The notes beneath the pieces are model-generated. The model searched no databases. It saw nothing but the letters and a program-made list of their open reading frames with translations, and was not told where the DNA came from. Positions 1 through 8,582 of a stretch of DNA of 64,000 nucleotides are shown here, in pieces. The stretch lies in contig CAKKNE010000005.1 in the NCBI GenBank assembly GCA_918797485.1, forward strand, positions 4,836,001 through 4,900,000. The letters are read 5' to 3'. This DNA is from Pelagomonas calceolata (lineage: Eukaryota; Sar; Pelagophyceae; Pelagomonadales; Pelagomonadaceae). Every line of letters begins with the position of its first letter. Position 1 is the first letter of the stretch. The position numbers were made by a program, and so were the translations under genes.

Positions 1-802
1 CGACGTAGCCCCTCGCAATGGTCGCTGGCGCTCGGAACGCGCGCCGCATGGACTCCGTCGTCGACGCGTGCGGGAAGACGTCGCCGCCGTACGTCTTGGC
101 GACGAGGCGCTCGCCGGCGGCGTCGCATTGGTCGGGGTCGCGCGGCGCGCAGCCGTTGACGTGGGGGCAGTAGGCGTCGAAGAGGTCCGGGCGCTCGACG
201 CTCAGCGCGCAGGCCTCGAGGCGCGCGCGGTTGCCCGCGTCCTTGTCGCAGGGCCGCGAGCTGATGTTGCCCCGCCAGAGGGCCTTGCTCGACCGCGCCG
301 CGAAGGGCACGACGTCCTCTGCCACGTCCCACGCGTCGAGGTCTGGCCCGAAGTAGGGGTTGGGCACGAGCGCGCCGCACTGCCGGTGGCCCCCGACCTT
401 GGCGATGACCGCCGTCGGCACCGGGCGGCACGACGACCGCTTGACGCCGCGCGTGCCCGCAGAGAAGCGGTAGGCGACGTTGCCGAGGCGGACGCGCCTC
501 GCGGCCGACGCGACGAACGCCGCGTGCGCCGCGTGCTTGCTCTTCGTCAGGAAAGCGCGGTCGACGAAGACGCGGTTCCGTAATATAAGCAGGAAGTCGT
601 CCCTCGATTGCAAGACCGCCCGGAGCACGTCCGCCGCGGCGCCCGGCGCGGGCGCGTCCCGCCGGAGCGTCGCGGCGACCTCGCGCGCCGCGAGCGCCGT
701 GGCGTTGGCCGTGGCGCGCTGGCCCGCCATGGCCGTGGCCGGGACCGGCGGGCAGTCCGTTGCGTAGCTCTGTGCGCCGAGGACGAGGCAGTACCACCAC
801 AT
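1..802 (-). CDS. Partial secretory-pathway glycosyltransferase, GT90/CAP10-like
   Basis: The frame is open on the minus strand from an ATG at 802 to the window edge, so the C-terminus is missing. It begins MWWYCLVLGAQS, a plausible signal peptide. Further on it reads ALWRGNISSRPC followed about ten residues later by an Arg-rich stretch and SVERPDLFDAY. The W-R-G motif followed by Arg and a 'D.Y' segment resembles the CAP10/GT90 family (protein O-glucosyl- and xylosyltransferases, PF05686). Several Cys fit a luminal or secreted location. The overlapping plus-strand frame (68-583) has only GC-driven composition and no recognisable motif. The family call is my reading of motifs; the coding frame itself is more certain than the name. 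Confidence 0.55.
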   Translation of the reverse strand, partial: MWWYCLVLGAQSYATDCPPVPATAMAGQRATANATALAAREVAATLRRDAPAPGAAADVLRAVLQSRDDFLLILRNRVFVDRAFLTKSKHAAHAAFVASAARRVRLGNVAYRFSAGTRGVKRSSCRPVPTAVIAKVGGHRQCGALVPNPYFGPDLDAWDVAEDVVPFAARSSKALWRGNISSRPCDKDAGNRARLEACALSVERPDLFDAYCPHVNGCAPRDPDQCDAAGERLVAKTYGGDVFPHASTTESMRRAFRAPATIARGYV

Positions 803-1006
803 TGTTGTGGTGCGGCCCGCAGCCCTCATCCTTCAACGGTGTGGGCCTCCGCGACAGCGTGGCCGCGGCGGCAGCTTCGCTAGTGAGGGGCAGCCCTCAT
901 TTTTGCTGCCCTCTCCAGCTTTTTGCTCTGCTTTTTGTTTGAATGGCCGGCCCTAAAGCGCGGCTCCCAGACCAGGATTGCCCGCCCCAGGACGCACGGA
1001 TCAGTC

Positions 1007-1606
1007 ATGGCGGCCCTGGAAGCGCAGCAGCAGCAGCTCACCAGCGATGCCCCAGTGGAAGCTGCCGCGCCTCCTGAACTACCCTGGTGGATGCAAACTC
1101 CGTCCGTGCAGAGGCTGCTCGCAGAGTACGATTCCAAGACGGACGCGGAGCGGGCGGAGATCAAGCGGCGGGCCGAGGAAGCCGAGGAGGAGGCGTTCCA
1201 GCGAATCGCCGCCCGGACGACGCCAAACAAACCGACGGAAGAAGGCGCGCAGCTCCGGACCCTCGCCGCGGCGCGCTATGTGAGCCGCCTGGAGAGCGTC
1301 CACGACCACGTGCCGAAGCGCGAAGAATTGGAATTGTTCGCCGACTTGATCGGCAAGCTCGGCCTGCGCATCGACTACGACCGGTACGAGGTCGTGCGGC
1401 GCAAGGTGTTGGAGGCGGGCGGGACGCCCGGCTTCTGGGAGCAAGCGCAAAACGCGACGCGGTTCTTCAGCGTCCGGCCGCGGGCCGCGGACGGCACGGT
1501 CGCGGTCGCGGCGCTGCGGCAAGCGACGTTCGACGAGGCGGAGAGTCTATGCGTGCTCGCGTCGCGGGCGCGGAAACTTCCGGAAGGGGGTGTAAGTTCT
1601 TCTTGA
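1007..1606 (+). CDS. Hypothetical protein, 199 aa
   Basis: I do not recognise the family. The frame extends upstream to 923, but the ATG at 1007 (MAALEAQQQQ) is the natural start. Residues about 25-75 contain WWMQTPSVQRLL and a Glu/Arg-rich helix (KRRAEEAEEEAFQRI) likely to form a coiled coil. The second half (about 90-150) is a mixed helical segment with an aromatic GFWEQAQNATRFF patch. No signal peptide or membrane segment. It lies head to head with the GT90-like gene, about 200 bp between starts, and precedes the pirin gene on the same strand. Codon use matches the neighbours, which supports a real gene. Confidence 0.6.
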   Translation: MAALEAQQQQLTSDAPVEAAAPPELPWWMQTPSVQRLLAEYDSKTDAERAEIKRRAEEAEEEAFQRIAARTTPNKPTEEGAQLRTLAAARYVSRLESVHDHVPKREELELFADLIGKLGLRIDYDRYEVVRRKVLEAGGTPGFWEQAQNATRFFSVRPRAADGTVAVAALRQATFDEAESLCVLASRARKLPEGGVSSS

Positions 1607-1627
1607 TTCATCTTGCGCTCTCAATTC

Positions 1628-1653
1628 ACGGTGCTAGGACACGGTGCTAGGAC
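1628..1653. repeat. Two tandem copies of ACGGTGCTAGGAC
   Basis: Two copies of ACGGTGCTAGGAC lie side by side in the spacer before the pirin gene. The same word, or its complement GTCCTAGCACCGT, recurs at 11966-11980, 18884-18898, 43681-43693 and in variant form at 59055-59068, so it belongs to a dispersed intergenic family. Confidence 0.5.
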
Positions 1654-1831
1654 TGCATTCTTGTGGCCTAGCCTTTGACACACTAGCTTTCTCAGGCCGG
1701 CCTGAACACCGAGCAGCCTGAACACAAAGAGCGGCCTTGTCTGGAGCAAGAGAGCATTTGCAGAGTACATAGCACTGTCCACCCTGGCCTCTGCTAGCTT
1801 GTACCGCAAGCTCGTTCCGTCAGTTGCTCGC

Positions 1832-2884
1832 ATGCGCACGGCAGCCTTGAGCACAATGAGCACCATCCTGAGTGTCGACCCGCTATCGTTCCCGTTCGCA
1901 ACTGACAGTCCGTTCCTGTTTGGTGTCCACCACGACGACCGCTACCCGAAGGGTAATGCTAAAATGGGTCCGGACGCCAGCCTGCGCGGCCATAGCATCG
2001 GAGCCGACTTTGGCAATCCCGCGGGCTGGAGCATGTACCACGGCGAGGGAGGCGTCCCCGGCTTCCCGCAGCACCCGCACCGCGGCTTCGAGACGATCAC
2101 TGTGACCGTCAGAGGCTTCATCGACCACGCGGACAGTCTGGGGGCTGCGGGAAGATTTGGAGACGGCGACGTGCAGTGGATGACCGCCGGCGCTGGCATC
2201 AGCCATGCCGAGATGTTTCCTTGCTTGGCCCAAACGGAGGAAAATCGGCTCGAGCTCTTCCAGATCTGGCTGAATCTACCACGGGCCAAGAAGATGTCGC
2301 CGCCGCACTTCAAGATGTTCTGGGGCGAAGATATCCCTAGCATCGAGGCCGACGGCGTGACGGCGAAGCTCATCGCGGGCTCCGCTCCCGGGTTCGAGAA
2401 GCAAGCGCTCGCGCCGCCGCCGGACTCCTATGCGTCCGACCCGAATTCCTCGCTGCTCGTCATGACGATCAAGCTCGAGCCGCGGAAGTGTTATACCATT
2501 GCCGGCGCCTCGGGCTCTGGGAAGATCCACCGGAACTTGTACTTCTACGCGGATGGCAGCGCGACCGTCGACGGCACAAAGGTCGTCGGGCGGAAGCGGG
2601 TCAAAGTCGACGCGAGCGCGGATTTGAGACTAGAGGCCGGGGACGCGCCGGTCGGCGTCTTGGTTTTGCAGGGCCGCGACCTCGAGGAGCCCGTCATGCA
2701 GCACGGTCCCTTCGTCGGATGCACTTCGGCCGACATTCGCAAGGCGTTCACGGACTATCAACAAACTGGATTTGGTGGGTGGCCCTGGCCCGACGTGGGA
2801 GTCGTCCACGCGCGGGAAGAACAGCGCTTCGCCCTCTTTCCCGACGGCACGAAGGAGACGCGGCCGCGGCGCGAGACGAAATGA
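1832..2884 (+). CDS. Pirin family cupin protein
   Basis: Pirins are double-cupin, usually iron-binding proteins; members act as transcription cofactors or quercetin dioxygenases. The N-terminal cupin carries the pirin metal-site pattern HPHRGFETIT (about residues 80-90), then H-A-D-S and GDVQWMTAGAGISHAE. The motif H-P-H-R-G-F-E-T plus the later His and Glu give the expected 3-His/1-Glu metal site. Residues 1-25 (MRTAALSTM...) could be a short targeting extension, or translation could begin at the second ATG at 1856, right before STILSVDPL. The length, about 350 aa, is slightly above the usual ~300. The frame runs intronless to 2884, 46 bp from the stop of the convergent PDI-like gene. Confidence 0.85.
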   Translation: MRTAALSTMSTILSVDPLSFPFATDSPFLFGVHHDDRYPKGNAKMGPDASLRGHSIGADFGNPAGWSMYHGEGGVPGFPQHPHRGFETITVTVRGFIDHADSLGAAGRFGDGDVQWMTAGAGISHAEMFPCLAQTEENRLELFQIWLNLPRAKKMSPPHFKMFWGEDIPSIEADGVTAKLIAGSAPGFEKQALAPPPDSYASDPNSSLLVMTIKLEPRKCYTIAGASGSGKIHRNLYFYADGSATVDGTKVVGRKRVKVDASADLRLEAGDAPVGVLVLQGRDLEEPVMQHGPFVGCTSADIRKAFTDYQQTGFGGWPWPDVGVVHAREEQRFALFPDGTKETRPRRETK

Positions 2885-2929
2885 CGACGGGGTTTTGTAA
2901 GATTGTAACACAGCACAAAGAATTACAAA

Positions 2930-4089
2930 CTAGAGCTCGTCGGCCAAGCGCGCCTGGTCGACGAGGCCCTTGGGGACACCCATCACCGAGATGAGCGACG
3001 CCATCCGCTCGTCGCTGAGCAGCGCCTGGAACTTCGGGTCCCGCAGGATCTCCGCGTACTTCACGTCGAGGCCGTCGCGCCGCGCTAATGCCTTCGCCGC
3101 GAATGGTTTTTGAAAGGCGAGGACTGCGTCCTTGTCCTCGAGGTCGCCCCGGAAATGCGTCTGCGCCCCGCCCGGGTGCTCGTCGTCAACCTCGGTCATG
3201 TCCGAGATCAAGTAGGAAGGAAATTCGGTCACCTTGAGGAACGCGAGCGTGTCCCTGAGCGCCGCGCCGTACTCGTCGTCGGCGTCGGCGGGCGCCTGTG
3301 TGGAAATCAAATTTCAGGCGCCCCACGCGACGTTGTCCTTGTGACTGCGTCTGCTCAATGGTGTGGAGATTCTACGCCATCGACGCGACGTTGTCCCCGT
3401 AACTGCGGCAGCACGATGGCGTATAACCTAACTCACTGGTTGATTTCCACACAGTCGGGTGCCTTGAACATGACGATGTGCATGACCTTGCCCCGATGCC
3501 GCTGCGCCGCGTGGTAGAAGGCGTCGCGGACCGGCGGCGCCGGCGGGTCCGCCGGGTCGACGGCCAGGATGGCGTGCATTTTCAGCGGGCCGCCGAAGAT
3601 CATGTCCACATAATCAGGGAGATAGGGCACAACTAACGGCAGCATGGTATCCTCGACCCACCGACTCAGCTTCTTTCGCCCTTTTTTTGATGTTGTAAAC
3701 GTAGTGACGTCGACCAACTCGTCGTAGGGCTTGAGGAGCAGCACGGCATTGCCGTGCGCCTTCGCCTCGGCGGCGGCGTACAACCGTAATCGCTCCGCCT
3801 GGTCGACGGCCCGGCCCACGAGGTCCGGCCCGTCTACCAAGTAGAACTCGGCCGGATATTTGAAGGATGCCGCCACGGCTCGAAATGCGGCCGCCGCCTT
3901 GCCCTCATCGGGCACCAGGGCGAGGACGCGGACGCCCACGCGTCCGCCGAACAACTCGTCGACTGCTTTCACACTCCTGAGCGTTCTGCAGCGGTCCGCC
4001 TGCTCGCCGTCGACAGCCGCGGCGTGCTGCAGCTGGCATAGCAGGGCAATCAGTGTGAGCGCGAGGGATCGCATGGATGGTGCGCGCAT
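2930..4089 (-). CDS. PDI-like ER protein lacking CxxC, C-terminal ADEL
   Basis: Exons 4089-3463 and 3295-2930; spliced 330 aa. MRSLALTLIALLCQLQHAAA (from the ATG at 4074 or 4089) is a clear signal peptide. Two thioredoxin-fold domains follow, resembling the b and b' domains of protein disulfide isomerase: EFYLVDGPDLVGRA in the first, then FGGPLKMHAILAV, GKVMHIVMF and VTEFPSYLISDM. No CxxC active site is present, so it is more likely a chaperone or client-binding PDI relative than an oxidase. A tail with DPKFQALLSDERMASLI looks like a DP/STI1-type repeat, and the protein ends LADEL, a DEL-type ER retention signal. An introner with an apparent GC 5' splice site interrupts it after VMFK; removing it joins APADADDEYG in frame. 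Confidence 0.75.
3296..3462 (-). mobile_element. Introner element, GC-AG intron of PDI-like gene
   Basis: Element 3296-3454 has CTGTGTGGAAATCAA at its left end and the inverted repeat TTGATTTCCACACAG at its right end. Flanking 8-mers are GCGGGCGC (3288-3295) and TCGGGTGC (3455-3462), 6 of 8 identical. In the sense of the gene the intron runs from the first 8-mer (GCACCCGA) to the terminal CACAG, so the 5' splice site is GC. An alternative in-frame GT lies a few bases further in (TGT|GTGG). Confidence 0.85.
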
Positions 4090-4480
4090 TGCTGGCAAAA
4101 GGTACAGAGCGATCTGTGCGGAGCCTGGTTGACCTATGCTGTGATATAGCCCGCTCGCGCGGTTCACGGCAGAATTAGCTAGCGGCATGTAAGACCACTA
4201 GCCAGCCGCGGGCGAAGCAGACTTGCAGCGCCCGAGCGGTCGAACCAGTCAAAAGTACACACGCTCGGCTTGCGTATTAGTACAAATAGCCGTGAGCTGC
4301 CTGCCCACTCAAGCTGACCGACACAAATCCATCGCTTGCCGCCGAAATAGCCCCCTCAGCGCTGCCACTGCAATCGCACGCCGTCGACGCGAACGATAGA
4401 ACAAACACGACGCAGCGCTCGAGCAAAGCACTGCCGCTGCAACCGCACGCCGTCGACGCAACACAGCGCTCAAACAAACA
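4090..4480. other. Divergent intergenic region with a 69-bp imperfect tandem duplication
   Basis: Spacer between the PDI-like gene and the 99-aa gene. Positions 4359-4427 and 4428-4478 are two diverged copies of one unit (GC[G/A]CTGCC.CTGCAA.CGCACG..., each followed by CCGTCGACGC and a CAGCGCTC word). It also holds the GCTAGC palindrome at 4178. No coding evidence of its own. Confidence 0.5.
4178..4202. repeat. GCTAGC near-palindrome (promoter-proximal family)
   Basis: GCTAGCGGCATG followed by TAAGACCACTAGC: inverted GCTAG/CTAGC ends around an asymmetric core. One of at least 13 similar intergenic copies in the window. It lies about 90 bp upstream of the PDI-like start and 280 bp upstream of the 99-aa gene. 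Confidence 0.65.
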
Positions 4481-4780
4481 ATGGCCAAGCAGGGTCGCAT
4501 CGGCCTCGGCGGCCGCAAGGTCTTGCCCAGCAAAAATCAGGCCAAGCGCCTCCGCAAGGTCTCTGCGTCGACGAACGTCGAGAAGGCCATGGTCGTGTCC
4601 ACGAAGCGCCGCGGCCACCAGCCGAAGCGGGCGCTCCGGCCAAAGCGCGGTATTGATAGGGAGAAGCTGCGGCGGCTCGCGCGCGAGCCGTCGCCCGACG
4701 AGCCGCGGCCCGACGGCAAGTTCGTCTTCGCGCACCCGAAGCGCGCGGCCCGGCTCGAGGCCGCCAAGATGAAAGACTAA
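4481..4780 (+). CDS. Small basic hypothetical protein, 99 aa
   Basis: Not recognised. A strongly Lys/Arg-rich protein (MAKQGRIGLGGRKVLPSKNQ...) with no signal peptide or membrane segment; composition suggests a nuclear or nucleolar RNA/DNA-binding role, which is inference only. The tail FVFAHPKRAARLEAAKMKD reads as a short conserved-looking helix. The ATG at 4481 is the first in frame after the tandem duplication. Its stop is only 16 bp from the stop of the convergent ZMAT2 gene. Confidence 0.65.
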   Translation: MAKQGRIGLGGRKVLPSKNQAKRLRKVSASTNVEKAMVVSTKRRGHQPKRALRPKRGIDREKLRRLAREPSPDEPRPDGKFVFAHPKRAARLEAAKMKD

Positions 4781-4795
4781 GACACTGTAGTAGTA

Positions 4796-5512
4796 CTACC
4801 TACCTTTCCTGCTTCCCCCAAAGCTCCCGAAGCCCATCATCGCGTTCATCGCCGCGGCCTCGTCGTCGACGTCCTCCTCGGCCTCGGCGGCCGCGGCCGC
4901 GGCCTCCTCGCGCTTCCGCTTCTTCGCGTCCTTTTTGGCTTCGCGCTTCGCGGCCTCGTCGGCCTCGCGCGCCTCGAGGATGCGCTCGTACTCCTGGTTC
5001 GTGTCGAGGCCGCGCCGCCGCTTCGCCTCCTCCTCGGCGCGCCGCCGCTCCTCCGTGACCGTGGCGAGGCGGTCGCGCACCTGCTCGACGCCGACGCGCT
5101 GCGTGCGCATCGAGTAGCCCAGCTTGCGCTGGTGCTTCTTGCCGTTCACGTGGTCCAAATACGACGCCGAGTCCCGCAGCAAGCACTCGCAGACGTCGCA
5201 GTACCAGCCCGTCGCCTTCTTCTGGATCTCGGCGTTCATGAGCACTTGCGTGTGGCCCGCCTGCTGCTCAAACCCATACGTCTTCTCGCGCGGCTGGAGC
5301 CACGCGCGCTTCGAGCCGGCCGGGCCCGCGGCGCCGGGCTCCGCTGCCCTAAATTCCTGGCGGTCGCGGATGCCCTCTTCCTCATTTGTTGTGGGCTTGT
5401 CGACGTGCTCGTCGCCGTATTCCTCTCTATCTTTCGCCTTTTGCTCGTATTTGTCCTTGTCCCACGTGCGCCGGACGACGTTCGCGGAGCCCTTGGGGTT
5501 GCGCTCGGCCAT
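4796..5512 (-). CDS. ZMAT2: ZMAT2 / Snu23, U4/U6.U5 tri-snRNP zinc-finger protein
   Basis: 238 aa. Snu23/ZMAT2 is a component of the spliceosomal tri-snRNP that acts near the 5' splice site during activation. The N-terminal RRTWDKDKYEQKAKDREEYG matches the family's opening 'WDK.EYE' segment. A U1C-type C2H2 matrin finger follows, GWYCDVCECLLRDSASYLDH then VNGKKHQRKLGYSMR (C-x2-C...H-x5-H). Then comes a long charged helix and the typical ending AMNAMMGFGSFGGSRKG. The start at 5512 was chosen because it gives the family's N-terminus; upstream in-frame codons add only low-complexity residues. A gene specialised for 5' splice-site work fits a genome where introners create many introns, though that link is only thematic. 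Confidence 0.92.
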   Translation of the reverse strand: MAERNPKGSANVVRRTWDKDKYEQKAKDREEYGDEHVDKPTTNEEEGIRDRQEFRAAEPGAAGPAGSKRAWLQPREKTYGFEQQAGHTQVLMNAEIQKKATGWYCDVCECLLRDSASYLDHVNGKKHQRKLGYSMRTQRVGVEQVRDRLATVTEERRRAEEEAKRRRGLDTNQEYERILEAREADEAAKREAKKDAKKRKREEAAAAAAEAEEDVDDEAAAMNAMMGFGSFGGSRKGR

Positions 5513-5706
5513 CGTTTGCTGGTGGCGCGTCGACGGCGTACGAGCGCTGCTGCGGCGCTGCGCTTGCGCTAGCTGGCTGTGGTGCCGCGGCGACGACGGG
5601 CGGCGTTTCCGACACAGAGCGTCCAAGGCGCGCTGGCAAGCTGTGTTTGGTGACCTCTGTGCGTACGAAACACACTAATGCGCGTCGTCTCCTCTGCCAG
5701 CATAAA

Positions 5707-5728
5707 GCTAGCGGACCAACATACTAGC
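5707..5728. repeat. GCTAGC near-palindrome, variant core
   Basis: GCTAGCGGACCAA followed by CATACTAGC. The ends match the family but the core lacks GTAAGACA. It lies about 195 bp upstream of the ZMAT2 start and 170 bp upstream of the SHOCT/Tudor gene, again in a divergent spacer. Confidence 0.45.
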
Positions 5729-5896
5729 ACCGCTCTCCCTGTTTCTTTGAGAGGGCTACTGGATCAAGACAGCGGCGTCGTCCGACGATCTACGACGAGG
5801 TTCTGTGGCCTCCGACGTGCCCACTCCCGATAACGTCGAAAGCGCGGCGCTTTGGGGCTGCCCCCGGCCTCAAAAGTCGACTGACAGCTCCCCACC

Positions 5897-6973
5897 ATGG
5901 CCGAGACCACGACGACGCCCCCCCCAAAAAAGAGCAAGGTCGAGCCCCCGCCGCTGTCGGAGTACGAGCTCCAGCGCAACGAGAGGATCGCGGCCAACCA
6001 GGCGTTCCTGGAAACGCTAGGCCTCGGTGGGACTGGCCAGAAGCTACCCAAAAAACCAGCGCGGGCGAAGCCCAAGAAGCGCAAGGTCGAGGAGCACGAG
6101 AAGCGCAAAAGTGTCAGGCTGGCGGGCGGGCCGGCGCCCATCGAGCGGCTCCAGGACGACCCTCGCTCGTACGACGATTTCTTCGAGAGCCGGAAGCGGC
6201 AGAAGCGCGCGCCGCGCCAGGAGCCGTGGGAGCCTACAGACGAGCAGCGCGACAAACTCGGCGAGTTTTGCATGGAAGAGTGCTACGACTTCCTCGGGAC
6301 GACGACGCCTTATCACAAGGAGATCTCGCCGGACAACCGGAAGACCGTGATCCGGCAAATTACTAAGCTTGTAACCGGCGTAGGCGTCGACTACCACCGC
6401 TGGCCCGCGGGCGTCGTGTTTCGCAAGGGAGAACCTGTGACTCTCCAGGACGATCTTGTGCAGATAAAAGAGGACGCGAAAGATTTCGAGGCCCAGCACG
6501 GCCGCGACCTCGGCAACGGCTGGCTCCTGAACCATCCGTTGCAGAAGATGATTCTGTTCCGAGACCACCTCGCCGCCACCAAGCTCCCCGGGAAGGCGCG
6601 GAAGAAGACCAAGGCCGCGACGGCCCCGTCGAGTGACGACGACGAGGAGGAGGCCGCCGCCGCGCCGCCCGAGGCAAAGCCGGCGAAAGGCACGCTGACC
6701 CCCGAGACCGTACGGGCCATACGCGAGGTGAAGAAGCGCTTCGACGAAGGGGAAATCGACGAAGCCACGTACAAGGAGACGAAGGCCGGGCTGCTCAATA
6801 AGTCGGCGCCGTCGCTGGTCGGCCGCGCGGTCCGCAAGAGATTCCCTGGCTCGGGCTGGTTCGACGGCATCATCGAAAGCGTCGCGGAGGACGGGCGCTG
6901 CGAGATCGCGTGGTCGGACGGCGCCGTAACGTCTATGAAGGTCTCGGCTGTCGCGAAGATTCTGAAGGACTAA
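5897..6973 (+). CDS. SHOCT + Tudor-like nuclear protein (candidate chromatin reader)
   Basis: 358 aa. Residues 20-42 read EYELQRNERIAANQAFLETL, a motif near the N-terminus of several chromatin-associated proteins. Basic clusters PPPKKSKVE and KPKKRKVEEHEKRK are nuclear localisation candidates. After an acidic/Ala linker comes LTPETVRAIREVKKRFDEGE with IDEATYKETKAGLL, a SHOCT-like short C-terminal helical motif. The last 50 residues, LVGRAVRKRFPGSGWFDGII through CEIAWSDGAV, match the PTM/DIR17-type Tudor pattern (R.V.K.F....WF.G.V......Y.V...DGD). I infer histone-tail or DNA-associated binding. Its stop is 13 bp from that of the convergent plastid preprotein gene. Confidence 0.65.
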   Translation: MAETTTTPPPKKSKVEPPPLSEYELQRNERIAANQAFLETLGLGGTGQKLPKKPARAKPKKRKVEEHEKRKSVRLAGGPAPIERLQDDPRSYDDFFESRKRQKRAPRQEPWEPTDEQRDKLGEFCMEECYDFLGTTTPYHKEISPDNRKTVIRQITKLVTGVGVDYHRWPAGVVFRKGEPVTLQDDLVQIKEDAKDFEAQHGRDLGNGWLLNHPLQKMILFRDHLAATKLPGKARKKTKAATAPSSDDDEEEAAAAPPEAKPAKGTLTPETVRAIREVKKRFDEGEIDEATYKETKAGLLNKSAPSLVGRAVRKRFPGSGWFDGIIESVAEDGRCEIAWSDGAVTSMKVSAVAKILKD

Positions 6974-6985
6974 CAATTATCACAC

Positions 6986-7690
6986 TTATTTCTTCTTCTT
7001 AGGTAGGCTCAGCTGCTTCGTCGCCGGGTGTCGGACGCCGGCGACGCCGTGCGCGTCGTAGAAGCGCAGATCCTCGATGACGAGGCGCCGCACCGGCAGC
7101 GGCCTGATGCCCCTATCCTTGCAAATCGCCTTGAGCTCCGCCGTCTCCATGGACTCGTAGTCGACCACGTCAAGCACCGGCGCGGCACGCGTCTCTGCCG
7201 CGGCCGCGGCCCACGCGGCCTCGTCGACTACGCCATTGGGCGCAATTGCTCGGAGCTTCGACTGCACCTCGTTTCTGCGCAGCAGTTTCGGCGCCGACGT
7301 GAGAGTCCGCCAGGCGACGTCGATCTCCTCCGCGGGTAGCTCGTCAAGCGCCGCCTCGAAGCCGTCTCGCGTCACGTTCGTCGCCTCGCCGAAGACGACG
7401 TCGACCCATTTCGCGGTCTGCAGCCGCGGCGGCACCGAGGTCTCAGCCTGCGTCGGCAGCCAGCGGCCGCCGGTCCTCTCCTCGTACGCATATTCGCCGT
7501 CGTCGTGGTAGCTGCAAGAGGCGCATTCGTTGCGGCAACACGTGCCGTCCGCGGGATCTATGAGCACGCACTCCTCTGCTAGGACGTCAAAAAACGTGGC
7601 CCCTGGTCGCGTTGACGTCGTGCGCGCGTACGGAGCGACAAATGCTGTGGCACCACAGCCCAGCAGTGTGAGCCGCCAAAATTGCATCAT
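6986..7690 (-). CDS. Plastid-targeted preprotein of unknown function, Cys-rich
   Basis: 234 aa. MMQFWRLTLLGCGATAFVAP has a signal peptide ending in the AFVAP motif, the stramenopile bipartite plastid-targeting signature with Phe right after the cleavage site. A compact Cys cluster TCCRNECASCSYHDDGEY at about residues 50-68 suggests metal binding. The middle is helical, and a Lys-rich KKKK tail ends the protein. ETAELKAICKDRGIRPL near residue 190 resembles a SAP- or Rho-N-like helix. The function is unknown to me. Confidence 0.65.
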   Translation of the reverse strand: MMQFWRLTLLGCGATAFVAPYARTTSTRPGATFFDVLAEECVLIDPADGTCCRNECASCSYHDDGEYAYEERTGGRWLPTQAETSVPPRLQTAKWVDVVFGEATNVTRDGFEAALDELPAEEIDVAWRTLTSAPKLLRRNEVQSKLRAIAPNGVVDEAAWAAAAAETRAAPVLDVVDYESMETAELKAICKDRGIRPLPVRRLVIEDLRFYDAHGVAGVRHPATKQLSLPKKKK

Positions 7691-7808
7691 TGGTTGTCGG
7701 TACGCTCTCGATCAATGATAAGGATGCGTGTGTACTGCTCGCAGCCTGTGGCCAGCCAAAGATGCCTGTCTGCCGAGCAAAAGCTTGTCTGAGGTTGGGT
7801 TTAGTTTT

Positions 7809-7833
7809 GACTAGTGACTTACATGTCGCTAGC
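7809..7833. repeat. GCTAGC near-palindrome
   Basis: GACTAGTGACTTACATG followed by TCGCTAGC; the reverse complement of the 4178 copy with few changes. It lies 119 bp upstream of the minus-strand preprotein gene and about 50 bp upstream of the plus-strand gene at 7884. Confidence 0.6.
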
Positions 7834-7883
7834 TAATCTTGGTCGAGAGACACAGCGCAAACAGAGCGCAAACCGCAACAAAA

Positions 7884-8471
7884 ATGATTAATATACACGC
7901 TAGAGCATCAATGTTTGTCGTACTGTTGCTTCAACTAACGAAAACGGCAGCCTTCAGCCAGAGGCCATACAGCAACATCAAACAGAGCGCACTGCAAGCC
8001 GCCTCAGCCATCGCAGACGTCAGCGACGGCTGGCTGAGCCCACAACAGATCAAAACCCTGAGAAAAGAAATCGACGATAGACGCCGACGGAAGCGCCTCG
8101 CCTACAAGCGCCTCCACGACGGCGAGCTCGCGGGCGACTTCGACCAAGCGACGGTCGATGCCGCCGACGCGGCGCTGGCGAGCAGCGAGTTCTTCGAGGC
8201 CGGCGGCCCGGAAAAGCTCAACGTCAAGGCCTGGCCGGCGGTCGCGTTCGCCCTCGCGGAGTCGTGCGACGCCATGGTCGTCCAGCTCAAGAAGAAGAAG
8301 TGCGTGCTCTACCGGCCCCTGCCCCCGGGCACGCCCGGCGCCGTCGTGCTGCGGACGACGGGGAAGCAGATCCCGTGGAAGGCGCGGTCGCCGGCCGTCC
8401 GCGACGGCAAGGGGCGCATCCTGGGGCGGGAGGAGGACTTCGAGGACGAGGAGGACGCGGAGGACGCGTAG
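7884..8471 (+). CDS. Putative plastid preprotein, possibly CRM/YhbY-like
   Basis: 195 aa. The start at 7884 gives MINIHARASMFVVLLLQL then TKTAAFSQRP: a signal peptide with Phe after an Ala-Ala cleavage site, as in stramenopile plastid proteins. The core has LSPQQIKTLRKEI near residue 50 and later MVVQLKKKKCVLYRPLPPG, which recalls the end of CRM (CRS1/YhbY) RNA-binding domains (VV...G..VLYR). The match is partial and the middle does not fit well, so the family is tentative. An acidic tail EEDFEDEEDAEDA closes it. Confidence 0.5.
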   Translation: MINIHARASMFVVLLLQLTKTAAFSQRPYSNIKQSALQAASAIADVSDGWLSPQQIKTLRKEIDDRRRRKRLAYKRLHDGELAGDFDQATVDAADAALASSEFFEAGGPEKLNVKAWPAVAFALAESCDAMVVQLKKKKCVLYRPLPPGTPGAVVLRTTGKQIPWKARSPAVRDGKGRILGREEDFEDEEDAEDA

Positions 8472-8582
8472 GCGGCGGGAGGCCATTTTCCCGGCGCGGC
8501 GGAGGGAGATTATTTTCCTGGCGCGGCGGAGACATCTAGAGTAATTGTTGTGTGCTTAGAGACCATGTGCCCCCAAACACCC

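Noticed and set aside
68-583. Plus-strand frame over the GT90-like gene
   Set aside because: No signal or motif; the minus frame has a signal peptide and the W-R-G pattern.
7884-8471. Firm call of CRM/YhbY RNA-binding protein
   Set aside because: Only the VV...VLYR end matches; the conserved Gly-rich loop is not seen, so it is left as a possibility.
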